Shown: one piece after another, positions 1 through 8,838 of the stretch
How the letters are laid out: each line of letters opens with the position of its first letter
Numbering within the stretch: position 1 is the first letter of the stretch
From: Armatimonadota bacterium
Lineage (GTDB): Bacteria; Armatimonadota; Fimbriimonadia; Fimbriimonadales; Fimbriimonadaceae
DNA length: 64,000 nucleotides
Direction of reading: 5' to 3'
Assembly (NCBI GenBank): GCA_018268355.1
Contig: JAFDWR010000004.1
Coordinates: 372,404 to 436,403, forward strand
Translations under genes and position numbers: made by a program
Notes under the pieces: model-generated
Seen by the model: only the letters and a program-made list of their open reading frames with translations
Database searches by the model: none
What the model was told of the DNA's origin: nothing

Positions 1-296
1 ATGAGGTCGTGGGTGATCGGGCGGTCGGGGACCCGACCTTCCAGCGGCATGTCAATGGCGTGGGCCTCAAAGGCGCCGATCATGATCGGAAGCTCCCGCC
101 GCGAACCATCGGAAAGGAAGACGTAGCGCTGGATATCGCGATCAGTTTCGGTCTGGTAGACACCCTTGACTTGAACCTGAACCAAAGGCCCGCGCGAAAC
201 CGGCTGCTCCTCTTCGTCGCCGGAATACGGAAAGAAGGCTGGCGGCGTGTCGAGCTCTTCGTCGCCCTCGTTGTGCGGTTCGAAATCTTCCGGCAT
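1..296 (-). CDS. Bifunctional nuclease family protein (DUF151/BFN domain), 3' part cut off by the window edge
   Basis: The reverse strand from an ATG at 294-296 reads an acidic N-terminus of about 35 residues (MPEDFEPHNEGDEELDTPP...). It then enters a typical BFN-domain start: VQVKGVYQTE, YVFLSDGSRRELPIMIG, FEAHAIDMPLEGRVPDRP and ITHDL. The order 'vkGvy ... L.dg....LPI.IG.fEa.aI...leg...pRP.THDL' is the family signature. Members are small cytoplasmic proteins of about 150-200 residues, reported as DNase/RNase or stress-related in plants and Mycobacterium. Only about 98 residues lie in the window and the C-terminus is missing. The gene is divergent from the hydrolase at 341, with 44 bases between them. 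The family call is firm; the biochemical role here is inference. Confidence 0.85.
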   Translation of the reverse strand, partial: MPEDFEPHNEGDEELDTPPAFFPYSGDEEEQPVSRGPLVQVQVKGVYQTETDRDIQRYVFLSDGSRRELPIMIGAFEAHAIDMPLEGRVPDRPITHDL

Positions 297-340
297 CGCT
301 CGTGAGATTACCAGCCCAAATTCGGCATAGAATAGGGGCG

Positions 341-1108
341 ATGAAGTCGATCTTTTTCTTTGCTATGGCGTTGGCATCTGGCCTTGCGGTGGCCAAACCG
401 GTGGTGGACAGCGTGAACTATCGTGACGGCGAAACCAAGCTGCAAGGCTATTTCGTGTACGACGACGCGATGAAGGGCCGACGGCCCGGGGTCGTCATCG
501 TCCACGATTGGGCGGGCGTGAAGGAGTATGAGGTCAATCGTGCGAAGCAGCTCGCCGCCCTCGGTTACACCGCCTTTGTCGCCGACATCTATGGGGCCGA
601 CGTTCGACCCAAGAACCCAAAGGAGAACGCGGCCAATGCGGGCAAGTACAAGGGTGACCGTCCGCTCTTCCAGTCCCGGCTCAAGGCGGCCTACGACCAA
701 CTCATCGCGCGCAAGGAAACCGACAAATCCCGCGTCGGTGCGATGGGCTATTGCTTTGGCGGAACCGGCGTGCTTGAACTCGCGCGAACCGGCGTTCCCC
801 TCAAGGGCGTGGTGAGCTTCCACGGCGGCCTTGATATCGCCGACCTCGGCAAGGCTAAGTGCGCCTTCCTCATCCTTCATGGCGACGTCGACCCGTTCGT
901 CCCGAAGAAGGACATCGACAATCTGATGGCGATGCTCGACCAGCGAAAGCTCTGGCATAAGCTGGTTCGCTATCCGGGGGCGGTCCACGCATTCACGGTT
1001 CCGACCGCCGGAAATGATCCGTCGAAGGGTGCCGCTTATCACGAAGAGGCAGACAAGAAGTCGTTCGAGGAGATGCGCGGCTTCTTCAAGCAAGTCTTCG
1101 GCCGATGA
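341..1108 (+). CDS. Dienelactone hydrolase family protein, exported
   Basis: An alpha/beta hydrolase of 255 residues. An in-frame GTG lies further upstream at 302, but the ATG at 341 gives a clean signal peptide (MKSIFFFAMALASGLAVA, cleavage near residue 18), so I chose it. The family's cysteine nucleophile sits in MGYCFGGTG (Cys138). Asp184 (HGDVDPFVP) and His216 (YPGAVHAF) complete the Cys-Asp-His triad. The oxyanion region GVVIVHDWAGV near residue 50 is also typical. Family members hydrolyse dienelactones or related esters, but the true substrate cannot be read from the sequence. The stop overlaps the next start by ATGA, so the two genes are probably translationally coupled. Confidence 0.88.
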   Translation: MKSIFFFAMALASGLAVAKPVVDSVNYRDGETKLQGYFVYDDAMKGRRPGVVIVHDWAGVKEYEVNRAKQLAALGYTAFVADIYGADVRPKNPKENAANAGKYKGDRPLFQSRLKAAYDQLIARKETDKSRVGAMGYCFGGTGVLELARTGVPLKGVVSFHGGLDIADLGKAKCAFLILHGDVDPFVPKKDIDNLMAMLDQRKLWHKLVRYPGAVHAFTVPTAGNDPSKGAAYHEEADKKSFEEMRGFFKQVFGR

Positions 1109-2352
1109 GTCGGCATGTCCTCGTCGTCGGCGGAGGGGCAGCAGGCACGCTTGCTGCCCTTCGCGCTGCTGAGGTCGGTGCCAAGGTCACCCTTCTTGAA
1201 AAGAACGACCGCCTCGGGATCAAGATCCTGATCTCGGGCGGCGGCAAGTGCAACATCACTCATGCGGGGACGGTCAACGAAGTCCTCAAAGGCTTTCGGC
1301 ATGACGAGGCGAGGTTCCTGCGGCGGTCGATGTATCGGTTTGACAATCACGCGATCATGTCGATCCTCGAAGGTCGCGGCCTTGAGTTGATGGTGCGCGA
1401 GGATGGCCGAGTTTTCCCCGTCGAGGGTTCGGCGAAAGACGTCGTCGAGATCCTCCGCCAGCTGCTCGTCGAAGCGGGGGTGGAGATTCGCTATGAGTCA
1501 CCGGTGGCCGAAATCCTCTTCGAAAACGAAGAGGTGCAGGGGGCACGGCTTCAATCGGGCGAGGAGATCCGTGCCGACGCGACGGTGGTTGCGGTGGGCG
1601 GCTCCAGCTACCCGAAAACGGGGGCGACCGGCGACGGCTACCCGTGGATGAAGGCGGTGGGCCATACCGTGAAGCGGATCATGCCCGCGCTCGCTCCGAT
1701 CTACTTGCAAGAAGCTCCGACCTGGGCCGAGGAGCGATCCGGCGTGGCCTTGCGCGGCGTTTTGCTGAAGGCAAAGGCCTCGAAGGAACTCGCCCGGTGG
1801 CGCGGCGACCTCCTCTTCACCCACCACGGCGTGAGCGGACCGACCGTCCTCGGGGTGAGCCGCGAAGTCGCGGAAAGCCTGCCCGGCGACGTGAAGCTGA
1901 CGGTCGATCTCTTGCCCGACGTCAGCTATGAGGACATGAAGGACCGCTTTGTGAAGGCGACCCAGGCGCATCCGAAGCGCACCGCCCGCTCGCTCGTCGA
2001 GGGCGTCGTGCCGTCGCGGCTGGAAGTCTGCGTGGTCGAGGATGCCGCCGTTGACCCCGCGACCCCGCTTTCCACGCTCACCGCTAAAGATCGCAATCGC
2101 TTGATCGAGACCCTCAAGGGCTGGGAAGTCGGCCGAGTTCGCGCGGTCCCGCTCGAACGGGGCGAAGTGGTGGCGGGAGGGGTGGCGCTCGACGAAGTGG
2201 ATTCGATCACGATGGCTTCGACGAAGGCAGCGAACCTTTTCCTTTGCGGAGAGATTCTTGATATTGCAGGTGCGGTAGGTGGCTACAATCTGCAAGCGGC
2301 CTTTTCGACCGGCTATGTCGCGGGCGAAAGTGCAGGAACTGGATCATGCTGA
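1105..2352 (+). CDS. NAD(P)/FAD-dependent oxidoreductase, HI0933/YhiN family
   Basis: A 415-residue flavoprotein. The N-terminal Rossmann motif VLVVGGGAAGTLAA (residues 5-18) ends in the acidic LLEK. It is followed by the family-specific ILISGGGKCNIT, which separates HI0933-like proteins from other FAD reductases. The C-terminal FAD contact is FLCGEILDIAGAVGGYNLQ. Length is normal for the family (about 400). The physiological substrate of this family is not established. The start overlaps the hydrolase stop (ATGA), and the end overlaps the next gene by seven bases, so the three form a tight operon. Confidence 0.9.
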   Translation: MSRHVLVVGGGAAGTLAALRAAEVGAKVTLLEKNDRLGIKILISGGGKCNITHAGTVNEVLKGFRHDEARFLRRSMYRFDNHAIMSILEGRGLELMVREDGRVFPVEGSAKDVVEILRQLLVEAGVEIRYESPVAEILFENEEVQGARLQSGEEIRADATVVAVGGSSYPKTGATGDGYPWMKAVGHTVKRIMPALAPIYLQEAPTWAEERSGVALRGVLLKAKASKELARWRGDLLFTHHGVSGPTVLGVSREVAESLPGDVKLTVDLLPDVSYEDMKDRFVKATQAHPKRTARSLVEGVVPSRLEVCVVEDAAVDPATPLSTLTAKDRNRLIETLKGWEVGRVRAVPLERGEVVAGGVALDEVDSITMASTKAANLFLCGEILDIAGAVGGYNLQAAFSTGYVAGESAGTGSC

Positions 2353-2834
2353 ACGAGCAACAAGAGAAAGCAAGGGTCAACCGGTTTGCTTGGATGATCT
2401 ATGGCGGCATCGGGGCGGTGGTTACCGGGATCCTTTGCATCGGCCTCGGCTTTATCCTCTCGCCGCTTTTGGCGCTTGGGTTCATCCTCCTCATCGGCGG
2501 CGTCATCAGCACGGGCGCAGGTCTGGCTCTCGGCGTTTTGGGCGAGCAGAACGCGCACACGGGTCCGGTTCAATCGGCAACGGGCGTGCGGGTGGTCAGC
2601 CGACACATTTTTGACAACGGCAAGGTGATGGAAGAGTGGATGCTCGAAGGGGCGGACGATCCGAAGTACTTCGTGAAGATCGAACTCGCACCCAACAACC
2701 GAATTGAGTTCCAAACGAGCGACGAAGTGTATTGGCAATGTGGCGAGGGCATGATCGGCGATGCCTTCTTCCAAGGGAAATGGCTAGGACGCTTTGTGCC
2801 GACCATTGGGGCGGGAAATCCTCATCGCCTGTGA
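2346..2834 (+). CDS. Small membrane protein, DUF2500/DUF7489-like
   Basis: 162 residues. Residues 14-65 hold two closely spaced hydrophobic helices (FAWMIYGGIGAVVTGILCIG and LLALGFILLIGGVISTGAG). A soluble beta-rich tail of about 90 residues follows, with VRVVSRHI, YFVKIEL, RIEFQTSDEVYWQCGEG and FQGKWLGRF. The tail pattern (tyr-val-x-phe/ile-glu, arg-x-glu-phe, tyr, glu-gly, phe-gln-gly, phe) recalls DUF2500-type proteins of unknown function. It overlaps the upstream flavoprotein by seven bases and is probably its operon partner. No catalytic residues are recognisable. The family label is tentative. Confidence 0.72.
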   Translation: MLNEQQEKARVNRFAWMIYGGIGAVVTGILCIGLGFILSPLLALGFILLIGGVISTGAGLALGVLGEQNAHTGPVQSATGVRVVSRHIFDNGKVMEEWMLEGADDPKYFVKIELAPNNRIEFQTSDEVYWQCGEGMIGDAFFQGKWLGRFVPTIGAGNPHRL

Positions 2835-2933
2835 CAAGTGCGAGGTCCTTGCGGTTTTTCGCATGGAAGTGCTGAAGAGGAGGGCTAAGGTCACGCGCGA
2901 CGAGAACATTGTCGACCGGACCTCGTCGAAAAG

Positions 2934-4388
2934 GTGGAGTCGAATCCGTTGAAAATTCTGTTTGTTTCCGTTGAAGTTTCCCCATTTGCCAAGGTCGGCG
3001 GCCTTGCCGACGTGGCGGGCTCGCTTCCCAGCCAGCTGGCCGCTCTCGGCCACGACGTGCGCGTCGTTTGTCCGCGCTACCGGATCATCGAAGAGGACTC
3101 CCGGTTCGACCTGAAGCCCGCCAGCGGCCCCTTCAACGTTCGGCTGAACAAGAATTGGAACGTTCAGGCGACAGTGGAAACGACCGTCCACGATGGCGTT
3201 GAGCATTGGTTTATCGACGGCGACGACTTCTTTGCGAGCGCGACCTCCAGCGCGACTATTTATCAGAATGGGGTGGAGAAGTACCTGTTCTTCAGCGAGG
3301 CGGTGCTTGCGGCGACCCAGGCGATGCACTGGACGCCCGATATCATCCACGCCAACGACTGGCACACCGGCCTCATTCCGCTCCTCATGCGCGCCCGCCA
3401 CGGCCGCACCTGGGAGAACACGGTTTCCGTCTTTACGATTCACAACTTTGCCTATCAGGGTGAGTTCGGACCCGAGATCCTCGACATGCTCGAGCTCTCT
3501 CGCGCCCATTTCAACCACCACGAGACCGAGGCCTATGGCGCTCTGAACTTCCTCAAAACGGGCTGTGTCTTCGCGGATATGGCGACCACGGTCAGCCCGC
3601 GCTACGCCCAAGAGATTCAAACCCCGGAGTTTGGCAACCGGCTGGAAGGCCTGATGCGCCACCTCTCCGAGGAAGACCGCCTTGCGGGCATCCTGAATGG
3701 CATCGACCAGCGCGAGTTCAACCCCGCCGCCGACCGGCGACTCGCAAAGGCCTTTGATGCCGCGAACCCCTCGGGTAAAGCCGACTGTAAACGCGCTCTG
3801 AGAGAGCGACTTGGGCTCGCCGAAGGCGACAAGCCGATCATCGGCGTCGTCAGCCGCCTCAGCCACCAGAAGGGCCTCGACGTGCTTGCCTCATCGGCCA
3901 AGCACCTCGTCGAGATGGGCTTCCAGCTCGTTGTCCAAGGCCTGGGCGATTCCAACCTTGTCGATGCCTGGCGCACCCTCGCCGCCGCAAACCCCGACGA
4001 CATTGGCTTTGTCGAAGCCTTTGACGAGACGATGGCGATGTCGGTTTATGCCGGGTCGGACTTTTTTGCGATGCCGAGCCGATTTGAGCCTTGCGGCCTG
4101 GGCCAGATGATCGCGCTGCGCTACGGAACGCTGCCGATTGTCCGACGCACCGGCGGCCTTGCCGACACGATACGCGAAGGCAAGAACGGCTTTGTCTTCC
4201 AGCAAGCCGAGCCGGTGGACCTGATCAACGCCTGTCAGCGAGCGCTGGAGGTCTATCGCTCGCCGGAATGGCCGGAGTTCGTGGTGAAGGCCCTCAGCGA
4301 AGACTTTGGATGGACGGAAAGCGCGAAGCAGTACAGCGCGCTTTATCAGCGCATGCTCAATCAGCGGCGCGAAGCCATTTGTGCCTAG
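2934..4388 (+). CDS. glgA: Glycogen synthase (ADP-glucose type, GT5)
   Basis: 484 residues starting at GTG 2934. It catalyses transfer of glucose from ADP-glucose to the non-reducing end of alpha-1,4-glucan. The GT5 start ILFVSVEVSPFAKVGGLADV contains the KVGGL nucleotide-sugar-binding motif (residues 20-24). DWHTGLIPLLM, FTIHNFAYQGEF and the C-terminal PSRFEPCGLGQMIALRYG (catalytic/donor glutamate region) followed by TGGLADT are all present. Length matches bacterial GlgA (470-490). No other glycogen gene lies beside it, but a starch-type locus is found 30 kb away. The GTG start puts the first residues directly before the beta1 strand, as expected. Confidence 0.96.
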   Translation: MESNPLKILFVSVEVSPFAKVGGLADVAGSLPSQLAALGHDVRVVCPRYRIIEEDSRFDLKPASGPFNVRLNKNWNVQATVETTVHDGVEHWFIDGDDFFASATSSATIYQNGVEKYLFFSEAVLAATQAMHWTPDIIHANDWHTGLIPLLMRARHGRTWENTVSVFTIHNFAYQGEFGPEILDMLELSRAHFNHHETEAYGALNFLKTGCVFADMATTVSPRYAQEIQTPEFGNRLEGLMRHLSEEDRLAGILNGIDQREFNPAADRRLAKAFDAANPSGKADCKRALRERLGLAEGDKPIIGVVSRLSHQKGLDVLASSAKHLVEMGFQLVVQGLGDSNLVDAWRTLAAANPDDIGFVEAFDETMAMSVYAGSDFFAMPSRFEPCGLGQMIALRYGTLPIVRRTGGLADTIREGKNGFVFQQAEPVDLINACQRALEVYRSPEWPEFVVKALSEDFGWTESAKQYSALYQRMLNQRREAICA

Positions 4389-4445
4389 TAGACTTGGCAC
4401 GAAACCTGCCTCGTGAACCATCGGTCGGTCGCCGACCGCACCGCT

Positions 4446-5528
4446 ATGTCGCAAGAAAACGCCGCGCCTTCAAAGGGATTTCACATTCCATCGCTCGATG
4501 GGATTCGCGGCATCTCGGTGATGATCGTCTTCTTTGCCCATGCGGGGCTTGAGAAGATCATCCCCGGCGGCTTTGGCGTCACGATCTTCTTCTTCCTCAG
4601 CGGCTACCTCATCACGACGCTTCTGCGGCTCGAGTTTGCGAAGAACGGGAAGATCAGCCTGCCGAACTTCTACATGCGCCGCGCCTTGCGCATCTTCCCG
4701 CCGCTGTATCTCACCGTCATCGTCAGCGTGATCCTCGGCCTTGCGGGGCTGCTCCACGATCGCTGGAACTGGGAAGGGGTCTTTGGCAACTTCGCCTTTC
4801 TGACCAACTACATGGGCAACTGGGATTGGGTCGGCTCACCCGGTACGGGTCCGATGTGGTCGCTCGCGGTGGAGGAGCACTTTTATCTCATCTTCCCGGC
4901 CGTGTTCGCCTTTGGACTCGCGAAGATGCTGCCCAAGAACCGTGGCATCGCCTTGCTCGCCTTTTGCGCCCTAACGCTCGGATGGCGGCTGGTGCAGGCT
5001 TACTACCTGGGCTACGCGAACGTTCCCCAGGGCTTTGATCCCCGCATGTACGTCGCCACCGACAGCCGACTCGACAACATCGTCTTTGGCTGCATCCTCG
5101 CCCTTTGGGGCAACCCGATGATCGACGAGGATGCGAAGGCAAGGCCCATGCCTTGGGTTTGGATCGGCGTTGGCTTTGCGGGTCTGATTGCGATGCTCGT
5201 GCTGTTCCGCGGCGACAACGCCTTCCGCCATTCCTGGCGCTACACGATTCAGGGCCTTTGCTTGATTCCGGTGTTCAGTGGCGCGATCGGCCGGCACAAG
5301 GAGATCCCGTTCCGCTGGCTGAACGCGAAGTGGCTGCGCTGGGTCGGACTGATGTCTTACACGATCTACCTGGTCCACCTCATCGGCTTTGACCTCGTTG
5401 AGGAGCACATTACCAAGAGCTTCATGCCCAAGCTGCTCATCACGATGCCGCTCGTGCTGCTCTACGCGTGGTTGATGTATCGACTCGTAGAAAAGCCGAT
5501 GGCGTCGCTCCGTAAGCGCTACAACTAG
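4446..5528 (+). CDS. Acyltransferase 3 family membrane protein (OafA/WbpC-like)
   Basis: 360 residues from ATG 4446. A GTG at 4413 is also in frame, and neither has a clear ribosome site. The protein starts FHIPSLDGIRGISVMIVFFAHAG, the family's active-site histidine region, followed by GGFGVTIFFFLSGYLI and FYMRRALRIFPPLYL. The middle shows PMWSLAVEEHFYLIFP, another family hallmark. About ten hydrophobic segments follow, ending in LVEKPMASLRKRYN. These inner-membrane enzymes O-acylate surface polysaccharides, lipids or peptidoglycan; the acceptor here is unknown. The stop overlaps the stop of the convergent phosphatase gene. Confidence 0.92.
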   Translation: MSQENAAPSKGFHIPSLDGIRGISVMIVFFAHAGLEKIIPGGFGVTIFFFLSGYLITTLLRLEFAKNGKISLPNFYMRRALRIFPPLYLTVIVSVILGLAGLLHDRWNWEGVFGNFAFLTNYMGNWDWVGSPGTGPMWSLAVEEHFYLIFPAVFAFGLAKMLPKNRGIALLAFCALTLGWRLVQAYYLGYANVPQGFDPRMYVATDSRLDNIVFGCILALWGNPMIDEDAKARPMPWVWIGVGFAGLIAMLVLFRGDNAFRHSWRYTIQGLCLIPVFSGAIGRHKEIPFRWLNAKWLRWVGLMSYTIYLVHLIGFDLVEEHITKSFMPKLLITMPLVLLYAWLMYRLVEKPMASLRKRYN

Positions 5529-6277
5529 GAAGTTCGCAGGATGACGCCGACCGTGATGTCGTCGCCGCTGCCTTGATCGCTCGTCTGGCGGAGCCAGCCT
5601 TCGAGCTCGGCCTCCACCACTTCCGGCCCTTGCTGGCGAGCGGCTTGATAGAGGTCACTCGCGACGGCGAGGAACCCGGCTCGATCTTGGAACGACTTCG
5701 CGTAACCGTCCGTGCTCGCAAAGAGCATCGTCGGCTGCCAGTGATCAATCGGGTGATCGACGATCTGGAAGAGGTTGGCCGCGTTCTCGGTGCAGAGCGA
5801 GTTGGTGTCGTCGCCGAGGTCGGCGTTCCCGCTCTCAAAGAGGTCGATCACCTGCCCGGCTTCCGAGACCGCGAGGACATCGCCGTCGCCGAGCCGATAG
5901 GCAAAGATCCGCTCCGGGGTCACCGCCACGCCGAGCGCGGTGGAACCGAAAGGAATGGGGTCGTCGCCGAGTTCGCTGACCGCGGCACGCCATCGTTCGA
6001 CGAGCTTTTGGCCAAAGTTGTCCACGGATCCGCCCGCAAGGATGTCGAGGAGGAGCTGGCCGGCACATTCGACCGCCGCGCGCGCGCCTTCATCGCTCCG
6101 GGTGTAGCGTTCGCCACCATGACCGTCGGCAAGGGCGACAAAGCCCGCCCGGGTGCCGTCACGACCCATCATCAGGTCATCTTGATTCGGCTTTCCCTTG
6201 CGGATGTGGGTTGCCCCAATCACGGTCGAGCCAAAGAGGATCCACTGCGGCTCCTTTCGGCGTCGAAACCAGCTCAT
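5525..6277 (-). CDS. PP2C-type serine/threonine phosphatase
   Basis: 250 residues. It carries the metal-binding motifs of the PP2C fold: PNQDD (residues 30-34), ALADGHGGERYTRSDEGA (Asp51, Gly52), the LGDGDVLAV strand and a late SGDDITVGVIL. It is a soluble protein that dephosphorylates Ser/Thr residues using Mn or Mg. It lies nine bases downstream of the vWA gene on the same strand. A Ser/Thr kinase of unusual type starts 3 kb away on the other strand. The grouping of TerY-like vWA, PP2C and kinase is the 'TerY-P' type triad described for tellurite/stress-linked systems, so the phosphatase probably opposes the kinase at 9315. Confidence 0.93.
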   Translation of the reverse strand: MSWFRRRKEPQWILFGSTVIGATHIRKGKPNQDDLMMGRDGTRAGFVALADGHGGERYTRSDEGARAAVECAGQLLLDILAGGSVDNFGQKLVERWRAAVSELGDDPIPFGSTALGVAVTPERIFAYRLGDGDVLAVSEAGQVIDLFESGNADLGDDTNSLCTENAANLFQIVDHPIDHWQPTMLFASTDGYAKSFQDRAGFLAVASDLYQAARQQGPEVVEAELEGWLRQTSDQGSGDDITVGVILRTS

Positions 6278-6286
6278 GCGTGCCCC

Positions 6287-7048
6287 TTACCAAACGTCGG
6301 CGTCTGCCATCGGTGAGGGAGGCGGAGCAGGAATCGCGACGGGCTGCCAAGCGGGTTGGGGCGCAGGTGCCGGTGCAGGCGCGGCGGCCTGTGGCGCGGG
6401 CGCGGGTGCAGGAGGCGGCGCGGCCTCAGGCATCGCAACCGGTGTCGAAGCGGCCTTCAGCACGGCCGTGGAGGCCCACTTGATGTGCCGAATGAGCGCT
6501 TCGGGGTTGTTGGCGCGGAGCGGGCGAAGCTGGTTGCTGCCGATGAACTTTTGGAGCGACTCGTGGTCGGCGTCGGCGCCAATCGCGATCGCAACGCGGA
6601 CTGCCTTTTGGCCCCAGGGTTCCTTCATCAGCGCGGCGAGGCCGGCATCAAACTCGTCGGTGGGCTGGCCATCCGAGAGGAGCACGAGGACGGGCGGCAG
6701 CGCGCGGGATTCCATCGGAGGAACGCGGAGCTGGTCGGCGACCATGAAGAGGGCATTCCCGAGGTCGGTGACGCCATCGGCGCGAACGTCTTGCCACTCG
6801 AATTGCTCGACCGGGGTCGCCTTGGGCACGTTCCACTGCGCACCGGTTGCAAACGTGATCGAGCGGACAAAGACCTGGGCGTTCGGGTTCTCGTCGGCGG
6901 CATCGCGCATGTGCGGGATGGCCTCACGGATCGCGTTGTTGAGCGCCTGGATCTTGCCGTCATACGACATGGAACCCGAGGTGTCCACGATCCAAATGAA
7001 GTGCAGAGGGCGGTTGGCAATCGCTCCGCCAGGCATCTTGAGTGACAT
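6287..7048 (-). CDS. TerY-like von Willebrand factor A domain protein
   Basis: 253 residues from ATG 7046-7048. The upstream in-frame extension was rejected because the family begins directly with RPLHFIWIVDTSGSMS. A complete metal-ion site is present: DTSGS (Asp22, Ser24, Ser26), GVTDLG (Thr94) and LLSDGQPTD (Asp126). The later PWGQKAVRVAIAIG is also TerY-like. After residue 200 the zinc-ribbon found in some TerY proteins is absent. Instead there is a tail of about 40 residues made almost only of Pro and Ala, probably a flexible linker. It is cytoplasmic and co-transcribed with the PP2C gene (nine-base gap). By family precedent it is an adaptor or substrate-presenting partner for the kinase/phosphatase pair. 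Confidence 0.93.
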   Translation of the reverse strand: MSLKMPGGAIANRPLHFIWIVDTSGSMSYDGKIQALNNAIREAIPHMRDAADENPNAQVFVRSITFATGAQWNVPKATPVEQFEWQDVRADGVTDLGNALFMVADQLRVPPMESRALPPVLVLLSDGQPTDEFDAGLAALMKEPWGQKAVRVAIAIGADADHESLQKFIGSNQLRPLRANNPEALIRHIKWASTAVLKAASTPVAMPEAAPPPAPAPAPQAAAPAPAPAPQPAWQPVAIPAPPPSPMADADVW

Positions 7049-7165
7049 AGTTCTGCGCCTAGTGTAGCAACTCTCGAACCTGGCCCGGTGAAAGTTGAGA
7101 ATTTTTAGGTCTTCTTGCGTTAGAACAAGCAGCGCGATGGCGCGAATGGAGAAAGGAAAACAACG

Positions 7166-7450
7166 ATGTTTCGAAGAATTTACTGGGTGGTTGAGAATGG
7201 TTCGTCGGCGGAGAGCCGCACCGTGAAAGGCGTCTACACGTCGATCCCTGATTTGCTCAGCAAGGGCATGCATCACGAACGATCGGGGACGCGGTTGACC
7301 CTGGTCAAGCTCGATGCAGAAGAGGCCGTGCTCGGCACGTGGGACGGCCCCACGTTCTCGGGCGTGGTCGCGGGGATTGAGCCGTTTGTCAGCTCCGGGG
7401 AGATTCCGCGGGACCATCTGGATCAATTGACCCATGCACTAGGTCTCTAG
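7166..7450 (+). CDS. Hypothetical protein, 94 residues
   Basis: A good ribosome site (GAAAGGA, 8 bases before ATG 7166) supports this small gene. The product has no signal peptide or membrane segment: MFRRIYWVVENGSSAESRTV, GVYTSIPDLLSKGM, TRLTLVKLD and a Trp-Asp-Gly-Pro turn. The alternation of short strands suggests a small alpha/beta protein. It is divergent from the vWA gene (117-base gap) and followed 37 bases later by another small gene. I do not recognise a family. Confidence 0.7.
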   Translation: MFRRIYWVVENGSSAESRTVKGVYTSIPDLLSKGMHHERSGTRLTLVKLDAEEAVLGTWDGPTFSGVVAGIEPFVSSGEIPRDHLDQLTHALGL

Positions 7451-7487
7451 GCGCATCGTCCATTTCGATTTGGGGCAGACTGAGGGC

Positions 7488-8000
7488 GTGGAACCGATTC
7501 GGTATCGACCCTCAGATGCCCTTCGTTGGCTCGAAGATGGGGCCTCGGCCTCGCGTGAGCGGGCGAAGTCGAACTTCCGGAAGCTCGCGGACCTCGACCC
7601 CGGAACGGTGGTCGATAAGGTCGGCCAAGGCTTCAAGAAGGCAACGAGTGCGGTCATCGACTTTGGCAAGGGCGCGATGGCAGACCAGGCCGCCCGCAAG
7701 GCCGCCCTCGTCGAGTACGTCCTTCTCGACGACCGGATCGACATCGTGGAAGGGGCAACGATTCGCTCGATCCCGTATCGCGACGTCGTCGAATTCCGCG
7801 AGAAGGGCGACCGGATCACCGTGATCCTCCGCAAGGGGACCTACACCATAAAGCCGCTTGGCACCTTGGTCGCGGGCCGGGTGAAGGCAGTCATTGGCTG
7901 GGAGCGCAACGGCCTCGATGCGCCGTACCGACTGCTCGCCGAAGAATGGGCCGCGCGGTGTGGCCTCGACCTCGGCGAAGAGACCCCAAACCCAGGATAA
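7488..8000 (+). CDS. Hypothetical protein with a PH-like beta domain
   Basis: 170 residues from GTG 7488; TTG 7470 is an alternative. The first 75 residues are charged and helical. Residues 75-130 read YVLLDDRIDIVEG, TIRSIPYRDVVEFREK and DRITVILRKGTYTIKP. This is the strand pattern of bacterial PH-like domains, where 'iPY.dI..i....d.i.i......y.l' is typical. The C-terminus ends in LLAEEWAARCGLDL. The stop is ten bases before the spermidine synthase start, so the genes may be co-transcribed. The function is unknown. Confidence 0.72.
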   Translation: MEPIRYRPSDALRWLEDGASASRERAKSNFRKLADLDPGTVVDKVGQGFKKATSAVIDFGKGAMADQAARKAALVEYVLLDDRIDIVEGATIRSIPYRDVVEFREKGDRITVILRKGTYTIKPLGTLVAGRVKAVIGWERNGLDAPYRLLAEEWAARCGLDLGEETPNPG

Positions 8001-8010
8001 TCGAAGGCCT

Positions 8011-8838
8011 ATGGCCGAGAAGTTCTTCACCTTCCCGATTCGAGGAGAGAAGCTCAGCATGACGGTTGAGGTGGAGAATTGGGTCCACACGCGTCAAACC
8101 GAGTTCCAGCGGATCGACATCCTCGACACGCTCGCCTTTGGCCGCATCCTGCTTCTCGATGGCCATATCCAGCTCGCCACCCTGGACGAATTTGCCTATC
8201 ACGAGGCCCTTGTCCAGATGCCGATGCTCTCGATGGCAGCCCCGAAGCGCGCGCTCGTGATCGGAGGCGGTGACGGCGGCGTCCTCCGCGAGCTGGTGCG
8301 CCACTCGTCGCTCACCCACATCGACATGGTGGAGATCGACGCGGGCGTCGTTGAGGCGAGCAAGGAGTTCTTGCCGACCCTGAGCGCGGGTGCGTTTGAT
8401 GACCCCCGCGTCCACCTCCACATCGCGGATGCCTTCCCGTTTGTGAAGTCGATCACCGAGCCTTACGACCTCATCGTCGCCGATTCGACCGACGTTTATG
8501 AGGGCGAGGACGGCAACCTCAGCGAGATGCTCTTCACCCAAGGGTTCTATGAGGACTGCAAGCGCGCGCTCTCGAAGGACGGCTTCCTCGTGACCCAAGC
8601 CGACAACATCGTCTTTTGCCCCTACTCGGTGGAATCCATCCTCGAGCTGTTCGGCAAGGTGTTCCCGAAGGTTGGCCACTATGCGGGCATGGTGCCATCG
8701 TTTGGCGGCTATTCAGGCTATGCGTGGGCGAGCCATGGGGCGACGATCCGCCCGGATCTGGAACGCGCGAAGTCGCTCGGGTTGAGGTACCTCAACCCGG
8801 CAACCATTGGTCTCGCGGAAGCGAATTGGCCGTTCTAG
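8011..8838 (+). CDS. speE: Polyamine aminopropyltransferase (spermidine synthase)
   Basis: 275 residues starting at ATG 8011 after GAAGG. It transfers the aminopropyl group of decarboxylated S-adenosylmethionine to putrescine. Typical signatures are QRIDILDTLAFGRILLLDG, DEFAYHEALVQMPM, the nucleotide site VIGGGDGGVLREL, VEIDAGVVEASKEFLP, and the catalytic region IVADSTDVYEG (the usual form being DSTDP.G; here Val-Tyr follows). The longer open frame upstream overlaps the previous gene and is not needed. The partner enzyme SpeD is encoded 10 kb away, at 18851. The 3' end overlaps the convergent GNAT-like gene by four bases. Confidence 0.95.
   Translation: MAEKFFTFPIRGEKLSMTVEVENWVHTRQTEFQRIDILDTLAFGRILLLDGHIQLATLDEFAYHEALVQMPMLSMAAPKRALVIGGGDGGVLRELVRHSSLTHIDMVEIDAGVVEASKEFLPTLSAGAFDDPRVHLHIADAFPFVKSITEPYDLIVADSTDVYEGEDGNLSEMLFTQGFYEDCKRALSKDGFLVTQADNIVFCPYSVESILELFGKVFPKVGHYAGMVPSFGGYSGYAWASHGATIRPDLERAKSLGLRYLNPATIGLAEANWPF

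Noticed and set aside
9-305. Open frame of 98 codons on the plus strand at the left edge
   Set aside because: The minus strand encodes a recognisable BFN-domain protein over the same bases; the plus frame has no family pattern.
6356-6450. GC-rich near-repeat of ggcgcaggtgc-type units as a DNA repeat element
   Set aside because: It is the coding sequence of the Pro/Ala-rich tail of the vWA protein.
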